Below, piece after piece: positions 9,062 through 17,341 of a DNA stretch of 31,758 bases. The stretch covers positions 1-31,758 of the forward strand of contig JAVBOB010000014.1 in the NCBI GenBank assembly GCA_031551125.1, in the 5' to 3' direction. A program made the position numbers and the translations under genes. A model generated the notes under the pieces. The model was not told the origin of the DNA. It saw only the letters and a list, made by a program, of their open reading frames with translations, and searched no databases. Positions within the stretch are counted from its first letter, which is position 1. Each line of letters begins with the position of its first letter. The DNA comes from JAIRNF01 sp031551125 (GTDB lineage: Bacteria > Bacteroidota > Bacteroidia > Bacteroidales > UBA932).

Positions 9062-9096
9062 AAAGACTTCCATACATCCAATGGAAGTCTTTTTTA
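9062..9096 (+). terminator. Terminator after tRNA-Cys
   Basis: A perfect 11-bp stem, AAAGACTTCCA (9062-9072) with TGGAAGTCTTT (9082-9092), has a 9-base loop and a run of T's. From here to 9273 I see no gene or other structure. Confidence 0.85.
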
Positions 9097-9273
9097 TCTC
9101 TTCACATAAATGTGGTATTTAAACGGTTTATTCCTACATAAGTGTTAAATCTAAGCCGGCAACCTTCGCATTGTCAATAAAAAATTCACACTGCTTAACG
9201 GCCATTCCGCTGCTCCACCTCAATAAAAAGGCCTGTAACAAATATAAATCACTAGCGTTTCAAGCATTTTTTA

Positions 9274-9281
9274 TATATTTG
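9274..9281 (+). promoter_or_regulatory. Candidate -7 element TATATTTG for the Ig-protein/sensor kinase unit
   Basis: TATATTTG matches TAnnTTTG, 58 bases before the ATG at 9340. The -33 region has only a weak TTTC. Confidence 0.5.
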
Positions 9282-9339
9282 CTTGTTTTTTAGTTTTTAA
9301 CCTAAAATAAGTTTTGGGAGAATTGTCTGAAAACACACA

Positions 9340-11061
9340 ATGAGATTAAAAAATAAACTACCTATAGTAATGAAGAGAGTTGTCCTTGTTATAATGTTTG
9401 CACTCTTTGGTTTTCCGTGCATGCTAATGGCACAAAAGCAAAAAGAACACCCCAAAGGATCGTATATTGATTCCTTAAACCGTTACTACCAAGCGGTAGA
9501 TTTACCGGTGTATGTTTTTGTAAGCACATCGCCAAACGGAAAGCCCACACAGCTGCAAGAAGCCAGCGACGCAACGAAACCAATGTATCTTGACGGACCC
9601 GGCATTCATAACCTAAGACACATTGATGCTATAAACCAACGCGCGCATAACTTCCAAATATACGCTGACGGCGCAGCTCCAAAAACGGTTGTAAGCTTTA
9701 CCGGATCTCCTGCATACCAGCTCAACAACAAAACATTCTTTGGCAAAGGGCTATCCATACAAGTAAAAGCTACTGACGATATGTCGGGAGTGCAATCTAC
9801 TTACTACTCACTAAACGGCGCTGACTATACAGCCTGTAACTCAATTGTGCCGGTAAACAAAGAGGGTGACTACCGCTTAAAGTTTTACTCTGTTGATAAT
9901 GTTGGTAACGTAGAAGACTCTCAGGACAGGCAGTTCTCTATGGATATGACCTCTCCCAAAACATACTACGAAATTGTGGGGATAAGCCAAGAGAAGGTTA
10001 TCTCTTTGGCATCATTATTCAGCCTTATTGCAGTAGACTCTGTTTCGGGTATCTCTGCAACCTACTACTCATTCGACGGGGAAGCTGCTAAACGATACAT
10101 CGGCGGAGCTATTCCGTTAAACGAACTATCTAACGGAGAACACACGTTGAACTACTACTCTATTGATAACGTAGCGAATAAAGAAGCTCCTGAATCATTT
10201 ACCTTCTTAATGGATAGAACCGCTCCCATCATGTCTGCCGATATTTTGGGCGACCGTTTTATAGTTGAAGACAAGGTGTACTTCTCAGGAAAAACAAGAG
10301 TTAAGCTAACGGCTATTGACAACATATCTGGCCTCAGAATTATTAAATACTCCATCAACGATGGCCCGTTTGAAACCTATACCGAACCATTCTACTTACC
10401 CAACAAATCGGGTAAATACCTGATACGCTATTACGCAATTGATAAAATGGATAACAGTACAAAGGAAGACAAAATCACACACACAAGTGGTGTAGTTTAC
10501 GTTGACCTTACCGGACCAATTATTAACAACTCGTTTATGGGAAGTACATTTACCATTGGTGATGTTATTTACGTAAGTAATAACGTGGGCTATAAGTTTA
10601 GCGCTGTTGACTACGAATCGGGCGTGCAACGTATTGCATACGCTCTTGACGGAGGGGAAGAGAAGCCCTACAGCAACGCTTCTCTAAACATCCCAAGTGG
10701 TGCGCATGCAATAGAGGTTATTGCGTACGATAATGTAAACAACCGCAATATAAAATCATTCAATATTTTTGTTGATGATGAGGGTCCTGAAATCGGTTAC
10801 TCATTCAGTACCAAACCTGCATTAAACAATAACGGTGTTGACGTTTACCCGTCATACGTAACGCTATACCTTAACGCTACTGATGAAGCTACAACCGTAT
10901 CATCAGTTAGCTACACAATAAATGATGGTAAAGAGCAAGTTTACGCAAGCCCTATAAAAGGATTTGAAAAGGGTAAGGTGTACAACATTGTAATTAAGGC
11001 CAAAGACGTTTTAGGTAATGAAACAACGGAAAGGCTGGTATTTGAAACTAACAACTTATAG
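9340..11061 (+). CDS. Secreted protein with OmpL47/bacterial Ig-like repeats
   Basis: A protein of 573 residues. A signal peptide is visible: MKRVVLVIMFALFGFPCMLMAQ begins at the in-frame ATG at 9370, which is an equally plausible start. After ~100 residues with no recognised fold come four to five ~90-100-residue repeats. Each carries a 'D..SG(V/I/L)...YS(L/F/I)(N/D)G' strand and a closing 'Y.(S/A/I)(V/I)D(N/K)(V/M).N' strand, as in OmpL47-type or Ig-like domains. Examples are DDMSGVQSTYYSLNG and DNISGLRIIKYSINDG. No sorting domain is seen at the C-terminus, so it may be periplasmic. The sensor kinase gene starts one base after its stop, so the two are surely co-transcribed and translationally coupled. 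Function unknown; a ligand-binding or envelope-sensing partner is my inference. Confidence 0.8.
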   Translation: MRLKNKLPIVMKRVVLVIMFALFGFPCMLMAQKQKEHPKGSYIDSLNRYYQAVDLPVYVFVSTSPNGKPTQLQEASDATKPMYLDGPGIHNLRHIDAINQRAHNFQIYADGAAPKTVVSFTGSPAYQLNNKTFFGKGLSIQVKATDDMSGVQSTYYSLNGADYTACNSIVPVNKEGDYRLKFYSVDNVGNVEDSQDRQFSMDMTSPKTYYEIVGISQEKVISLASLFSLIAVDSVSGISATYYSFDGEAAKRYIGGAIPLNELSNGEHTLNYYSIDNVANKEAPESFTFLMDRTAPIMSADILGDRFIVEDKVYFSGKTRVKLTAIDNISGLRIIKYSINDGPFETYTEPFYLPNKSGKYLIRYYAIDKMDNSTKEDKITHTSGVVYVDLTGPIINNSFMGSTFTIGDVIYVSNNVGYKFSAVDYESGVQRIAYALDGGEEKPYSNASLNIPSGAHAIEVIAYDNVNNRNIKSFNIFVDDEGPEIGYSFSTKPALNNNGVDVYPSYVTLYLNATDEATTVSSVSYTINDGKEQVYASPIKGFEKGKVYNIVIKAKDVLGNETTERLVFETNNL

Positions 11062-11062
11062 A

Positions 11063-12802
11063 ATGAAGTATTTCACTTTTTGTTTTTTAGCTGCATCCCT
11101 TCTAATCGGCAAGGTTTTTGCGCAGGTTACTGTTGACAAAAAAGATTATACGGTAGAAGAGTGTATCAGCCTTGCAAAGGTTGCTGAAAACGAAGGACGA
11201 ATTCGCGATGCCACTGATTTTTTGAATTGTGCCGCATACTATGTATGGGGAGACCTTAAAAAGTATGACTTAGCGATAGATCTTTACCAGCAATCGGTAG
11301 AGCTAAACAAGCTGATTAGTAATTCGAGTGGAATTGCCGGAATAAACAACAACCTTGCAATGATTTACTTTGACAAGGGTGATTATGAAACGTCCTTAGC
11401 ATACACCAAAAAGGTGCTCGATTCTCGTAAGCAGCTGAAAAATAAAACCCCGGTTGTTAGCGCTATGGTTAATACCGCAATGGTGCTAAATAAGCTGAAG
11501 CGTTACGATGAATCAATCTCTTACCTTAAAGACGCAGTAGTATTGGCCGGGGAGATTGAAGATAAAGAACAAATGCGAACATGCTATGGTATACTTATTG
11601 AAACATATAACGATAAAGGAGATACCAAAGAAGCAAGGCAATACTATGAGCTGTTCAGAACCATTAATGACGCTATCCAAAAAGAAGACGGTCTAAAAGC
11701 AAAATCAGAAATAGAGCGAACCCGTTATGCCGCACAGCTGGCAGAAGTAGAAAAACGAAATGCAGAGGCCGAAAAACGAAACAAAGAGCTAGAGCTGGAG
11801 CTAAGCAACCAACAGCTATCCGAAACTAAACAGGAGCTGGAAGTAATTGATTCAACAAACAAAGAGCTACTTCAGCAAACTACAAAATATGAGCTGCTAG
11901 TTAGCAACCTTCAACAAAAAGAGCAAATTAAACAGCTGGAACAACAACGCTTGCAAAGCCAGCTTGAATGGGAGAAAAAAGCACGCTGGTACACCATTTG
12001 CGGGCTTGTGCTGGCTCTCCTTCTTGTAGCATTGCTATTCTACGCTTATCGCCAAAAAAGGCAAATGAATCGTATGCTAAAAGCGCGGAATGAGCAAATT
12101 GTAGCTCAAGCAAAAGCGTTGAGAGAAGAAAACATGGTTCGTACCAAGCTGCTTTCCGTCATATCACATGATTTAAGAAGCCCGCTAAGCTCTGTACATT
12201 TAATGATACAGCTACTTAAGGCTAACACTTTCTCGCCCGAACAATCGCAAGTACACTTAGCAAAGCTAGAAAACAGCCTGCAGAATGCGTTTGCCCTGCT
12301 TGACAACCTGCTGTTTTGGGCAAAATCTCAGCTAAACGGTATCAATCCTAAACCGGAGATATTCGACTTCTCAAGGCTGATTGCCGAAAACCTGGAGCTG
12401 CTAAGCGCTGGTCTACAAGGTAAAAACGTTACAGCCGTAAACAACGTTGGAAGCTGTGAGGTATATGCCGATAGAGAAATAACTAAGCTGGTGCTAAGAA
12501 ACTTACTTTCTAACGCGCTTAAGTTCTCTCCAACCGGTGGAACTATTACCCTTTCGAGCCGCATAAAGGATGATATGCTGGAGGTAGCAATAGCCGATAA
12601 CGGTATTGGTATTCCTAAGGATAAGCAAGCCGCCATATTCACCCCTAAAGTATCCAACTCCGTTGGAACCAACAACGAACCCAGCTCCGGTATGGGCTTG
12701 ATAATATGTCAAGATTTTATAACCAGAAGCGGCGGACGCATTTGGTTTGAAAGCGAAGAAGGCAAAGGTTCTACGTTCTACTTTACCCTGCTACTCAAGT
12801 AA
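11063..12802 (+). CDS. TPR-containing sensor histidine kinase
   Basis: A protein of 579 residues from the ATG at 11063; an upstream in-frame ATG at 11018 lies inside the previous gene. Order of parts: signal peptide MKYFTFCFLAASLLIGKVFAQ; periplasmic tetratricopeptide-like helices (about 30-215); a Glu/Gln/Lys-rich coiled coil (about 215-310); one membrane helix (WYTICGLVLALLLVALLFYAY); and a HisKA domain with H-box SVISHDLRSPLSS (phospho-acceptor H369). Last is a HATPase domain with N-box NLLSNALKFSP, G1 ADNGIGIP and G2 SSGMGLIICQDF. No receiver domain or response regulator gene is present nearby, so the output partner is encoded elsewhere. It overlaps nothing and ends just before a strong terminator. 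Confidence 0.93.
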   Translation: MKYFTFCFLAASLLIGKVFAQVTVDKKDYTVEECISLAKVAENEGRIRDATDFLNCAAYYVWGDLKKYDLAIDLYQQSVELNKLISNSSGIAGINNNLAMIYFDKGDYETSLAYTKKVLDSRKQLKNKTPVVSAMVNTAMVLNKLKRYDESISYLKDAVVLAGEIEDKEQMRTCYGILIETYNDKGDTKEARQYYELFRTINDAIQKEDGLKAKSEIERTRYAAQLAEVEKRNAEAEKRNKELELELSNQQLSETKQELEVIDSTNKELLQQTTKYELLVSNLQQKEQIKQLEQQRLQSQLEWEKKARWYTICGLVLALLLVALLFYAYRQKRQMNRMLKARNEQIVAQAKALREENMVRTKLLSVISHDLRSPLSSVHLMIQLLKANTFSPEQSQVHLAKLENSLQNAFALLDNLLFWAKSQLNGINPKPEIFDFSRLIAENLELLSAGLQGKNVTAVNNVGSCEVYADREITKLVLRNLLSNALKFSPTGGTITLSSRIKDDMLEVAIADNGIGIPKDKQAAIFTPKVSNSVGTNNEPSSGMGLIICQDFITRSGGRIWFESEEGKGSTFYFTLLLK

Positions 12803-12815
12803 AGAGGTGATTGGT

Positions 12816-12862
12816 AAAGCAAAAACGCCCAACAAGCAATGCTTGTTGGGCGTTTTTGCTTT
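12816..12862 (+). terminator. Strong terminator after sensor kinase
   Basis: A 22-bp stem, 12816-12837 with 12841-12862, has a 3-base loop and GC core CGCCCAACAAGC. A-rich and T-rich flanks make it potentially bidirectional. Confidence 0.9.
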
Positions 12863-13001
12863 GGGAGCTAAACCCTTCTATAATTCATTACATGAATTAG
12901 TACGCAACTTACGCAAACGGCATACATTGATAAACACGGTTGAAAATACCAGCTAGACCTTTCAGAAAATGGTATGTAGGTTAAAGCAATAATAGCATTT
13001 T

Positions 13002-13131
13002 TTGGGGCTAAAGCCCAACTGTTTGAGTCCCCTTAGCCCGTTGACTAAAGTAAACGGCAATGAGGAGATTCATTGCCGTTTACTTTAGTTGACGGATGCA
13101 AAATAATCCAAGCATTGGGCTTTAGCCCCAA
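13002..13131. repeat. Nested palindromic element (MITE-like), ~130 bp
   Basis: Outer 17-bp arms at 13002-13018 and 13115-13131 are perfect inverted repeats, and each is itself nearly self-complementary (GGGGCTAAAGCCC). Inside lies a second near-20-bp palindrome: ACTAAAGTAAACGGCAATGA (13044-13063) against its complement at 13070-13089. The element fills part of the 591-base gap between two unrelated genes. No transposase is present. Confidence 0.85.
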
Positions 13132-13330
13132 TACTCGCTACCTAACATTACAGCTATTTGCCGAAAAAGTCTAGTAAAGAAATCTATCCCCCACCAAAAC
13201 AAGTGACATTTCGCCGAATTCATGGCTACACCACCACGGTTCCTAAAAACGAAATAGGCATCAATAGCAGACCTCTTACTCCGAACAGGACTGTATATGC
13301 CGCTTAGCAAAAGACCGTAAGCGGCTAAAA
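13132..13330. other. Intergenic stretch with one small hairpin
   Basis: No gene is supported here. An 8-bp hairpin, GCCGCTTA (13299-13306) with TAAGCGGC (13317-13324), has an 11-base loop. A 62-codon open frame on the minus strand (13310-13122) runs into the palindrome and lacks any recognisable domain. Confidence 0.5.
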
Positions 13331-13335
13331 TAAAA

Positions 13336-13359
13336 TAGCCACTGCAAATGCAGTGGCTA
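13336..13359 (-). terminator. Terminator of the outer-membrane protein gene
   Basis: The stem GTAGCCACTGC-type hairpin (13350-13359 with 13336-13345, loop of 4) is followed on the minus strand by TTTTATTTTA. It lies 35 bases past the stop codon at 13394. Confidence 0.85.
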
Positions 13360-13393
13360 CTTATTTCATTACAGATGTAATGTAGGGCTTAGA

Positions 13394-13987
13394 CTAGAAA
13401 ATGTAGCTTAGACCAAAGCCCAAAGTGTTCATGTCAACATCAAGAGCAAAAGTACCCTTTACATCCTTAACCTTTGAGTAACCTAACCAACCAAAGTTTG
13501 CGTTGATAGAGAAATGTTCTGAAAGACCATAAGCAACGCCAGGAAGAACGCCAATTCTGAAAGAGTTTACTGCATCTTGTCCGTCTAGCTTGATGTTTGC
13601 ATAGTCAAGTCCACCTTGTACGTAGAAGCTGAAAGCACCAGACTTATGAGCAAACCAACGAAGGTAAGGAGCAACACCAAAAGCCGTTCCCTTGTCTCCA
13701 GATGCTTCAGCAGCATCACCGCTAATGCTAGTAAAACCAAGACCAATACCAAGAGCCAAGTTATCAGATACGAAATAACCAAGTTCAGGAGCAAGACCAA
13801 ATGCTGTGTACTTGTCTGAAATTTGGAAACCAGTGATCAACATTTTGCCAGTACCATCAAAAGCTTGAACAGTACCTTGTCCAAGAGATACGCCTGTTGT
13901 ACCAATGTAAACCTTACCAGCCTGAGCGTTAGCTGAAGTTACGCCAAGGCCAAGAACTACTGCTGCTAAAACCAAAAATTTCTTCAT
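13394..13987 (-). CDS. Small outer-membrane beta-barrel protein
   Basis: A protein of 197 residues with a clear signal peptide, MKKFLVLAAVVLGLGVTSANAQ, cleaved near residue 22. The mature part alternates polar and hydrophobic residues in strands (for example YFVSDNLALGIGLGFTSIS, FSFYVQGGLDYANIKL) and ends in an aromatic residue (GFGLSYIF), as expected for a barrel inserted by the BAM machinery. The size suggests an eight-stranded OmpX/OmpW-like barrel (DUF or 'outer membrane beta-barrel' families of Bacteroidota). It has its own strong promoter and a leader of about 75 bases, which suggests good expression. Substrate or function is unknown. Confidence 0.85.
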   Translation of the reverse strand: MKKFLVLAAVVLGLGVTSANAQAGKVYIGTTGVSLGQGTVQAFDGTGKMLITGFQISDKYTAFGLAPELGYFVSDNLALGIGLGFTSISGDAAEASGDKGTAFGVAPYLRWFAHKSGAFSFYVQGGLDYANIKLDGQDAVNSFRIGVLPGVAYGLSEHFSINANFGWLGYSKVKDVKGTFALDVDMNTLGFGLSYIF

Positions 13988-14069
13988 GTTTATTTTTCTT
14001 TTAGAAACTTGCCTACTCTATCTTCATTCACACGTGCTTTTCGGCATCCGCACATTTTCAAATCGACGG

Positions 14070-14098
14070 CAAATATAGTACAAATTTAATTTACGCAA
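14070..14098 (-). promoter_or_regulatory. Promoter of the outer-membrane protein (TTG-N18-TATATTTG)
   Basis: On the minus strand, TTG (14098-14096) and TATATTTG (14077-14070) are 18 bases apart. This predicts a start near 14063 and a 75-base untranslated leader. Confidence 0.75.
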
Positions 14099-14099
14099 C

Positions 14100-14366
14100 A
14101 GCTTTGTACTCCCTAACGTTAAACGAAAATAGTGCAAATACAGTTATCAACAAGTAACCGTACTCAAAATCAATAAGAAACGTATTAAAAAATTAAGAAT
14201 ATTAAAGTGTGTTAATATAGTATAAGTAACGGGACTTTCAGCGATTTTTCAAATCATTTTATTTGGCTAAACTTATAAAACGATGCTAAATAGTATGTTA
14301 TTATATCGAATCTCCAATTTATCACGCCTATACATTACATAGTGCAAGATTGTTCTCGTTTTTTTG
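14100..14366. other. AT-rich intergenic region, nothing recognised
   Basis: About 270 bases between the outer-membrane gene's promoter and the 3' end of the hydrolase gene. I see no open frame, no strong hairpin and no repeat from the families found elsewhere in the window. Confidence 0.6.
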
Positions 14367-15164
14367 CTAAAATATTTTTGAGGTAAATAGAATCAACGTA
14401 TTCAGAGACACTTCCGGTTCTTCTAGAAACCCCATGTGGCCGGATTTTTCCAACATAATGCTTTGCGCTTGCGGAAAGCGAGCGGTTAGCTCCTCGGCTA
14501 ATGCCGAACTAATAATGTTATCCCCTCTACCAAAAATAAACAGTAACGGTTTACCGAATCCTGCAAGAAAAGCATTCATATCCTCGCGCTCCTTCATTCC
14601 TTGCAGGCAGGCTATAATGCCTTCCTTATCGGCTATCTCTGCCGATTCTTCTATATCCCATATAACCTCCTGAAACCGTTTTACATTCTCTTCCGCAAAT
14701 GTTCGTGGAATGGCCTGCTTTACCACTAACCCCAGCTTATCGGCACGAATCAGCTCAATTTCTCTATCGCGATTAGCCTTCTTATCCTCCGTATCAGGGT
14801 TGGGAGATGAATGGAACAGGCATAAGCCGTTAAGCATAGCTCCATACTTTTTGGCGAAGGCCAGCGATACGTAACCGCCCATAGAGTGGCCTACCAGCAT
14901 GCAATTCGTTATCCCCTGCTTATCAAGTAGCTGCTTCAGCGTGTCGGCCATATACTCCATGGTATGTACACCTCCACTCCAGCCCGATAGCCCATGTCCG
15001 GGAAGGTCGATGGTCACCACCTGATAATGCTTTGCCAGCTCAGCCGCAAATGGTTCCCATACCTCCAATGTCTCCAAATATCCGTGAAGTAAAACGATGG
15101 TATCTCCTTTTCCTTCAATTCTTACCCTTACGGCAATGCCGTTACTCATCATAAATGAATCCAT
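14367..15164 (-). CDS. Alpha/beta-fold hydrolase
   Basis: A protein of 265 residues from the ATG at 15164, with an alternative MMSNG start at 15152. A longer frame from 15272 runs through the C-rich palindrome and is unlikely to be translated. Fold landmarks: LLHGYLE oxyanion loop (HG at 27-28), DLPGHGLS, nucleophile elbow GHSMGG (S94), acid in FGRGDNI, and base in SGHMGFLEEP. No signal peptide, so cytoplasmic. By family it could be an esterase, lipase or C-C hydrolase; the substrate cannot be told from sequence. Single gene, no operon partner. Confidence 0.9.
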   Translation of the reverse strand: MDSFMMSNGIAVRVRIEGKGDTIVLLHGYLETLEVWEPFAAELAKHYQVVTIDLPGHGLSGWSGGVHTMEYMADTLKQLLDKQGITNCMLVGHSMGGYVSLAFAKKYGAMLNGLCLFHSSPNPDTEDKKANRDREIELIRADKLGLVVKQAIPRTFAEENVKRFQEVIWDIEESAEIADKEGIIACLQGMKEREDMNAFLAGFGKPLLFIFGRGDNIISSALAEELTARFPQAQSIMLEKSGHMGFLEEPEVSLNTLILFTSKIF

Positions 15165-15219
15165 CTTCCTTGAATTATTTCTACAAATTTGCCTGTTATG
15201 GTTTACAAAATACTTACAC

Positions 15220-15239
15220 CCCACCCCCCTAAAGGGGGC
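15220..15239. repeat. C-rich palindrome
   Basis: A short perfect palindrome, CCCCCTAAAGGGGG (about 15225-15238), with flanking C-rich bases. Similar CCCCCTTTAG sequence occurs at 17992-18003. It is probably a fragment of another dispersed intergenic repeat. Confidence 0.5.
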
Positions 15240-15300
15240 TATACTCAACACATAGGAAACATAGGTACACAAATCTGAATTACCAAATATAACTCAAGTT

Positions 15301-15419
15301 CGTCATTGCGAGGCGCTTTTGCGACCCGAAGGGCAGCGCAGCTAACCAATCTGTTTAAATTCAGGAGATTGCTTCGCTTTGCTCGCAACCAAGTTTACGA
15401 GTTCGGCGAAGCCAATGAC
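15301..15419. repeat. Palindromic intergenic repeat, copy 3 (enlarged)
   Basis: Starts CGTCATTGCGAGGCG and contains the shared GATTGCTTCGCTTTGCTCGC near 15367-15386. The element has extra sequence in both arms: CGACCCGAAGGGCAGCGC on the left, and 26 bases splitting CTCGCA from AATGAC on the right. It belongs to the family at 2011, 7020 and 22351. It lies in the 323-base gap between two minus-strand genes. The rest of that gap holds only the C-rich palindrome. Confidence 0.75.
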
Positions 15420-15487
15420 AACCTTGGGTTAATTAGCAAAAAACGTACTCCTAATATGTTCTATGTATTTATGCGATAAAAAATTCT

Positions 15488-16387
15488 TTATTTCTTCTCC
15501 ACATCCCAGCCGTAGTCAACGTAATGCCAACGATAGCTATTATCTGAATATACGTCAACTACTACAAAGCCTTCTTCAGTTCCTTCATTAAATGTACCGC
15601 CCCACCATGCAGCGCATATAGCACCTCCGCCAATAAGCTGCGTTCCGGCGGTGAGTATTTCCTCATACACATGCTTGTGCCCTTGCAACACTAACTTCAA
15701 GTTGCCCTTACGCAGCGTATCCCACACTATCTTTCCATTAGAAACCAAATCGCCTATTCTTGGCTTACCTTCATTTATCCAACTTGTTGATACAATAGGA
15801 ACATGAGTTACCACAACGGTTGGAAGACCCGCATTCTCCGGCGCCTCCAAATCACTGTTAAGCCATTGCAGCTGTTTTTCCGATATCCCGGGGTAGCTTA
15901 CCGTTTCGTTTTGCTGCAAGGAGTTGAGCGTGATAAAGTGCCATCCCTTGTGTGTAAAAGAATAGTATGATTTACCAAAGTAGCTTTCAAACATTCCTTC
16001 GTCAGTCATGGGGCTTTCTTTCCAGCTGCCAAAAAATCTATCGTGGTTACCTACCGCGGGGTAAATCTTAATTCCCGAATTTTCTACTACCCCCTTAAAG
16101 TATTGGTATAGCTCATGTGCAGTGGTCGAATCGCTTTTAAGCACATCAATGTTCATGTTATCACCACCGCTCAATATAAAATCCACATTCAACGATTTTG
16201 CAGTAGCAATAGCCTTGTTCAGCCCTTCAAAGCAACGGTTAGGATTCTTGCTTAAATGAATGTCGGTAAAAAATGCAAACGAGAATAGCTTTTGAGGTGT
16301 CTCCTGAGCTACCGTTTTGAATGGTGCTACCAACGCTACAAACAATGCTATTATCCATAAGCTGCAGCTACTCTTTTTCATATTCAT
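15488..16387 (-). CDS. Secreted calcineurin-like metallophosphoesterase
   Basis: About 299 residues from the ATG at 16387 (or 297 from 16381). The upstream frame to 16450 would bury the signal peptide, so I prefer these starts. The signal peptide is MKKSSCSLWIIALFVALVAP...AQ. Metal-binding motifs in order are FFTDIHL, GGDNMN, GNHD, VVTHVPI and GHKH, the standard D-x-H / GD / GNH[D/E] / H / GHxH set. Acts in the periplasm or is exported; the substrate (phosphomonoester, diester or nucleotide) is not predictable. No operon partner is visible. Confidence 0.92.
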   Translation of the reverse strand: MNMKKSSCSLWIIALFVALVAPFKTVAQETPQKLFSFAFFTDIHLSKNPNRCFEGLNKAIATAKSLNVDFILSGGDNMNIDVLKSDSTTAHELYQYFKGVVENSGIKIYPAVGNHDRFFGSWKESPMTDEGMFESYFGKSYYSFTHKGWHFITLNSLQQNETVSYPGISEKQLQWLNSDLEAPENAGLPTVVVTHVPIVSTSWINEGKPRIGDLVSNGKIVWDTLRKGNLKLVLQGHKHVYEEILTAGTQLIGGGAICAAWWGGTFNEGTEEGFVVVDVYSDNSYRWHYVDYGWDVEKK

Positions 16388-16553
16388 GGTTTTATAGGTT
16401 AAAGGGTTAACGATATTTGTATGGCGTGCAAGGTAAGAAACCTTTTGCAAATAAACATAGGCAACGGAGCAAAGAACAAAGATTTAAAGAACAAAGAGCG
16501 AAGACTAAAGGCAGTCGGCATTTAACCGTCTTTTTTCTTTGCTCTTTGAATCC

Positions 16554-16584
16554 TTGTTCTAATATAATAAAGATACTACCTTTG
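16554..16584 (+). promoter_or_regulatory. Promoter TTG-N20-TACCTTTG
   Basis: TTG at 16554-16556 and TACCTTTG at 16577-16584 are 20 bases apart. The predicted start is near 16591, 25 bases before the ATG at 16616. Confidence 0.65.
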
Positions 16585-16615
16585 CGCTTTCAATTTCATA
16601 ACTACCAAATCAGAA

Positions 16616-17290
16616 ATGAAGAAACAAGATTTTATTCTTATTGCCGCATGTGTGCTTGTCTTGCTGCCCTTTTTCGTTTTCCCGTCCGTTTACCATGGCT
16701 ACGAGCAGCTGAATGCTAAACACGGAATACTGATGGCTTTTGTAAAGTTTGCCATTCTTTCAACACTTGGTGAATCTATTGGGTTACGTATAAAAACAGG
16801 TGTATATAACAATTCCAGCTTTGGCATACTCCCGAGAGCCATTATTTGGGGCTTTTTAGGTATGGCAATTAGTATGGCTATGACAATATTCTCAACCGGC
16901 ACACCCCAATTTTTGGCCTACATAGGGGTAAATACAGCATCAACAGAATTTGCCACCCGTTTGCTGGTTGCATTTTCCATCAGCGCTACCATGAACACTA
17001 TATTTGCTCCCGTTTTTATGACGTTCCATAAAATTACCGACATGCACATAATGGCACATAATGGCTCCATGAAATGCTTTGTATATCCTATTAATATGGC
17101 GCAATCATTCAAAAATATCAACTGGGATGTGCAGTGGGGGTTTGTATTCAAAAAAACAATTCCGTTTTTTTGGTATCCTGCGCATACCATTACGTTTATG
17201 CTGCCGGGTAACTATCGAGTGCTTTTTGCGGCCGCGCTTGGAGTAGCACTTGGGCTTATACTTGCATTAGCCGGCCAGAAGAAAAAGTGA
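16616..17290 (+). CDS. Multi-pass membrane protein, Mpv17/PMP22-like
   Basis: A protein of 224 residues. Hydrophobic segments are seen at about 7-27, 40-55, 73-93, 110-140 and 197-220. The C-terminal part FFWYPAHTITFMLPGNYRVLF resembles the Mpv17/PMP22 signature (W..WP..Q..NF..P...R), with A-H in place of the usual Q region. The function of bacterial members is unknown; eukaryotic Mpv17 proteins are organellar inner-membrane channels. It has its own promoter. The assignment rests on recall of this motif only, so the family name is tentative. Confidence 0.55.
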   Translation: MKKQDFILIAACVLVLLPFFVFPSVYHGYEQLNAKHGILMAFVKFAILSTLGESIGLRIKTGVYNNSSFGILPRAIIWGFLGMAISMAMTIFSTGTPQFLAYIGVNTASTEFATRLLVAFSISATMNTIFAPVFMTFHKITDMHIMAHNGSMKCFVYPINMAQSFKNINWDVQWGFVFKKTIPFFWYPAHTITFMLPGNYRVLFAAALGVALGLILALAGQKKK

Positions 17291-17322
17291 TTGTAGATAC
17301 ATTAAAATTTTTTGTATCTTTG
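17291..17322 (+). promoter_or_regulatory. Promoter TTG-N21-TATCTTTG
   Basis: TTG at 17291-17293 and TATCTTTG at 17315-17322. Transcription would start near 17329, 13 bases before the ATG at 17342. A purine-rich AGGAAAAAAG lies just ahead of the start. This selects 17342 over the in-frame ATG at 17312, which overlaps the promoter. Confidence 0.7.
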
Positions 17323-17341
17323 TAATAGTAGGAAAAAAGTT

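Noticed and set aside
8740..9063. 107-codon open frame overlapping the M48 gene end and the tRNA
   Set aside because: It runs across a terminator and tRNA-Cys, in a different frame from the protease, and its product resembles no protein.
9097..9273. Search for a riboswitch or small gene between the tRNA and the Ig-repeat gene
   Set aside because: No stable hairpin series or conserved motif recognised.
12747..12956. 69-codon frame after the sensor kinase
   Set aside because: It starts inside the kinase gene and reads through the terminator hairpin, which gives a spurious peptide.
13122..13310. 62-codon minus-strand frame
   Set aside because: Overlaps the nested palindrome and has no RBS, domain or promoter. 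I cannot exclude a peptide but do not support it.
16440..16550. AACAAAGA-type direct repeats and a CAAAGAGC/GCTCTTTG inverted pair
   Set aside because: Short and A-rich. Could be a decayed repeat or a weak hairpin, but not clear enough to call.
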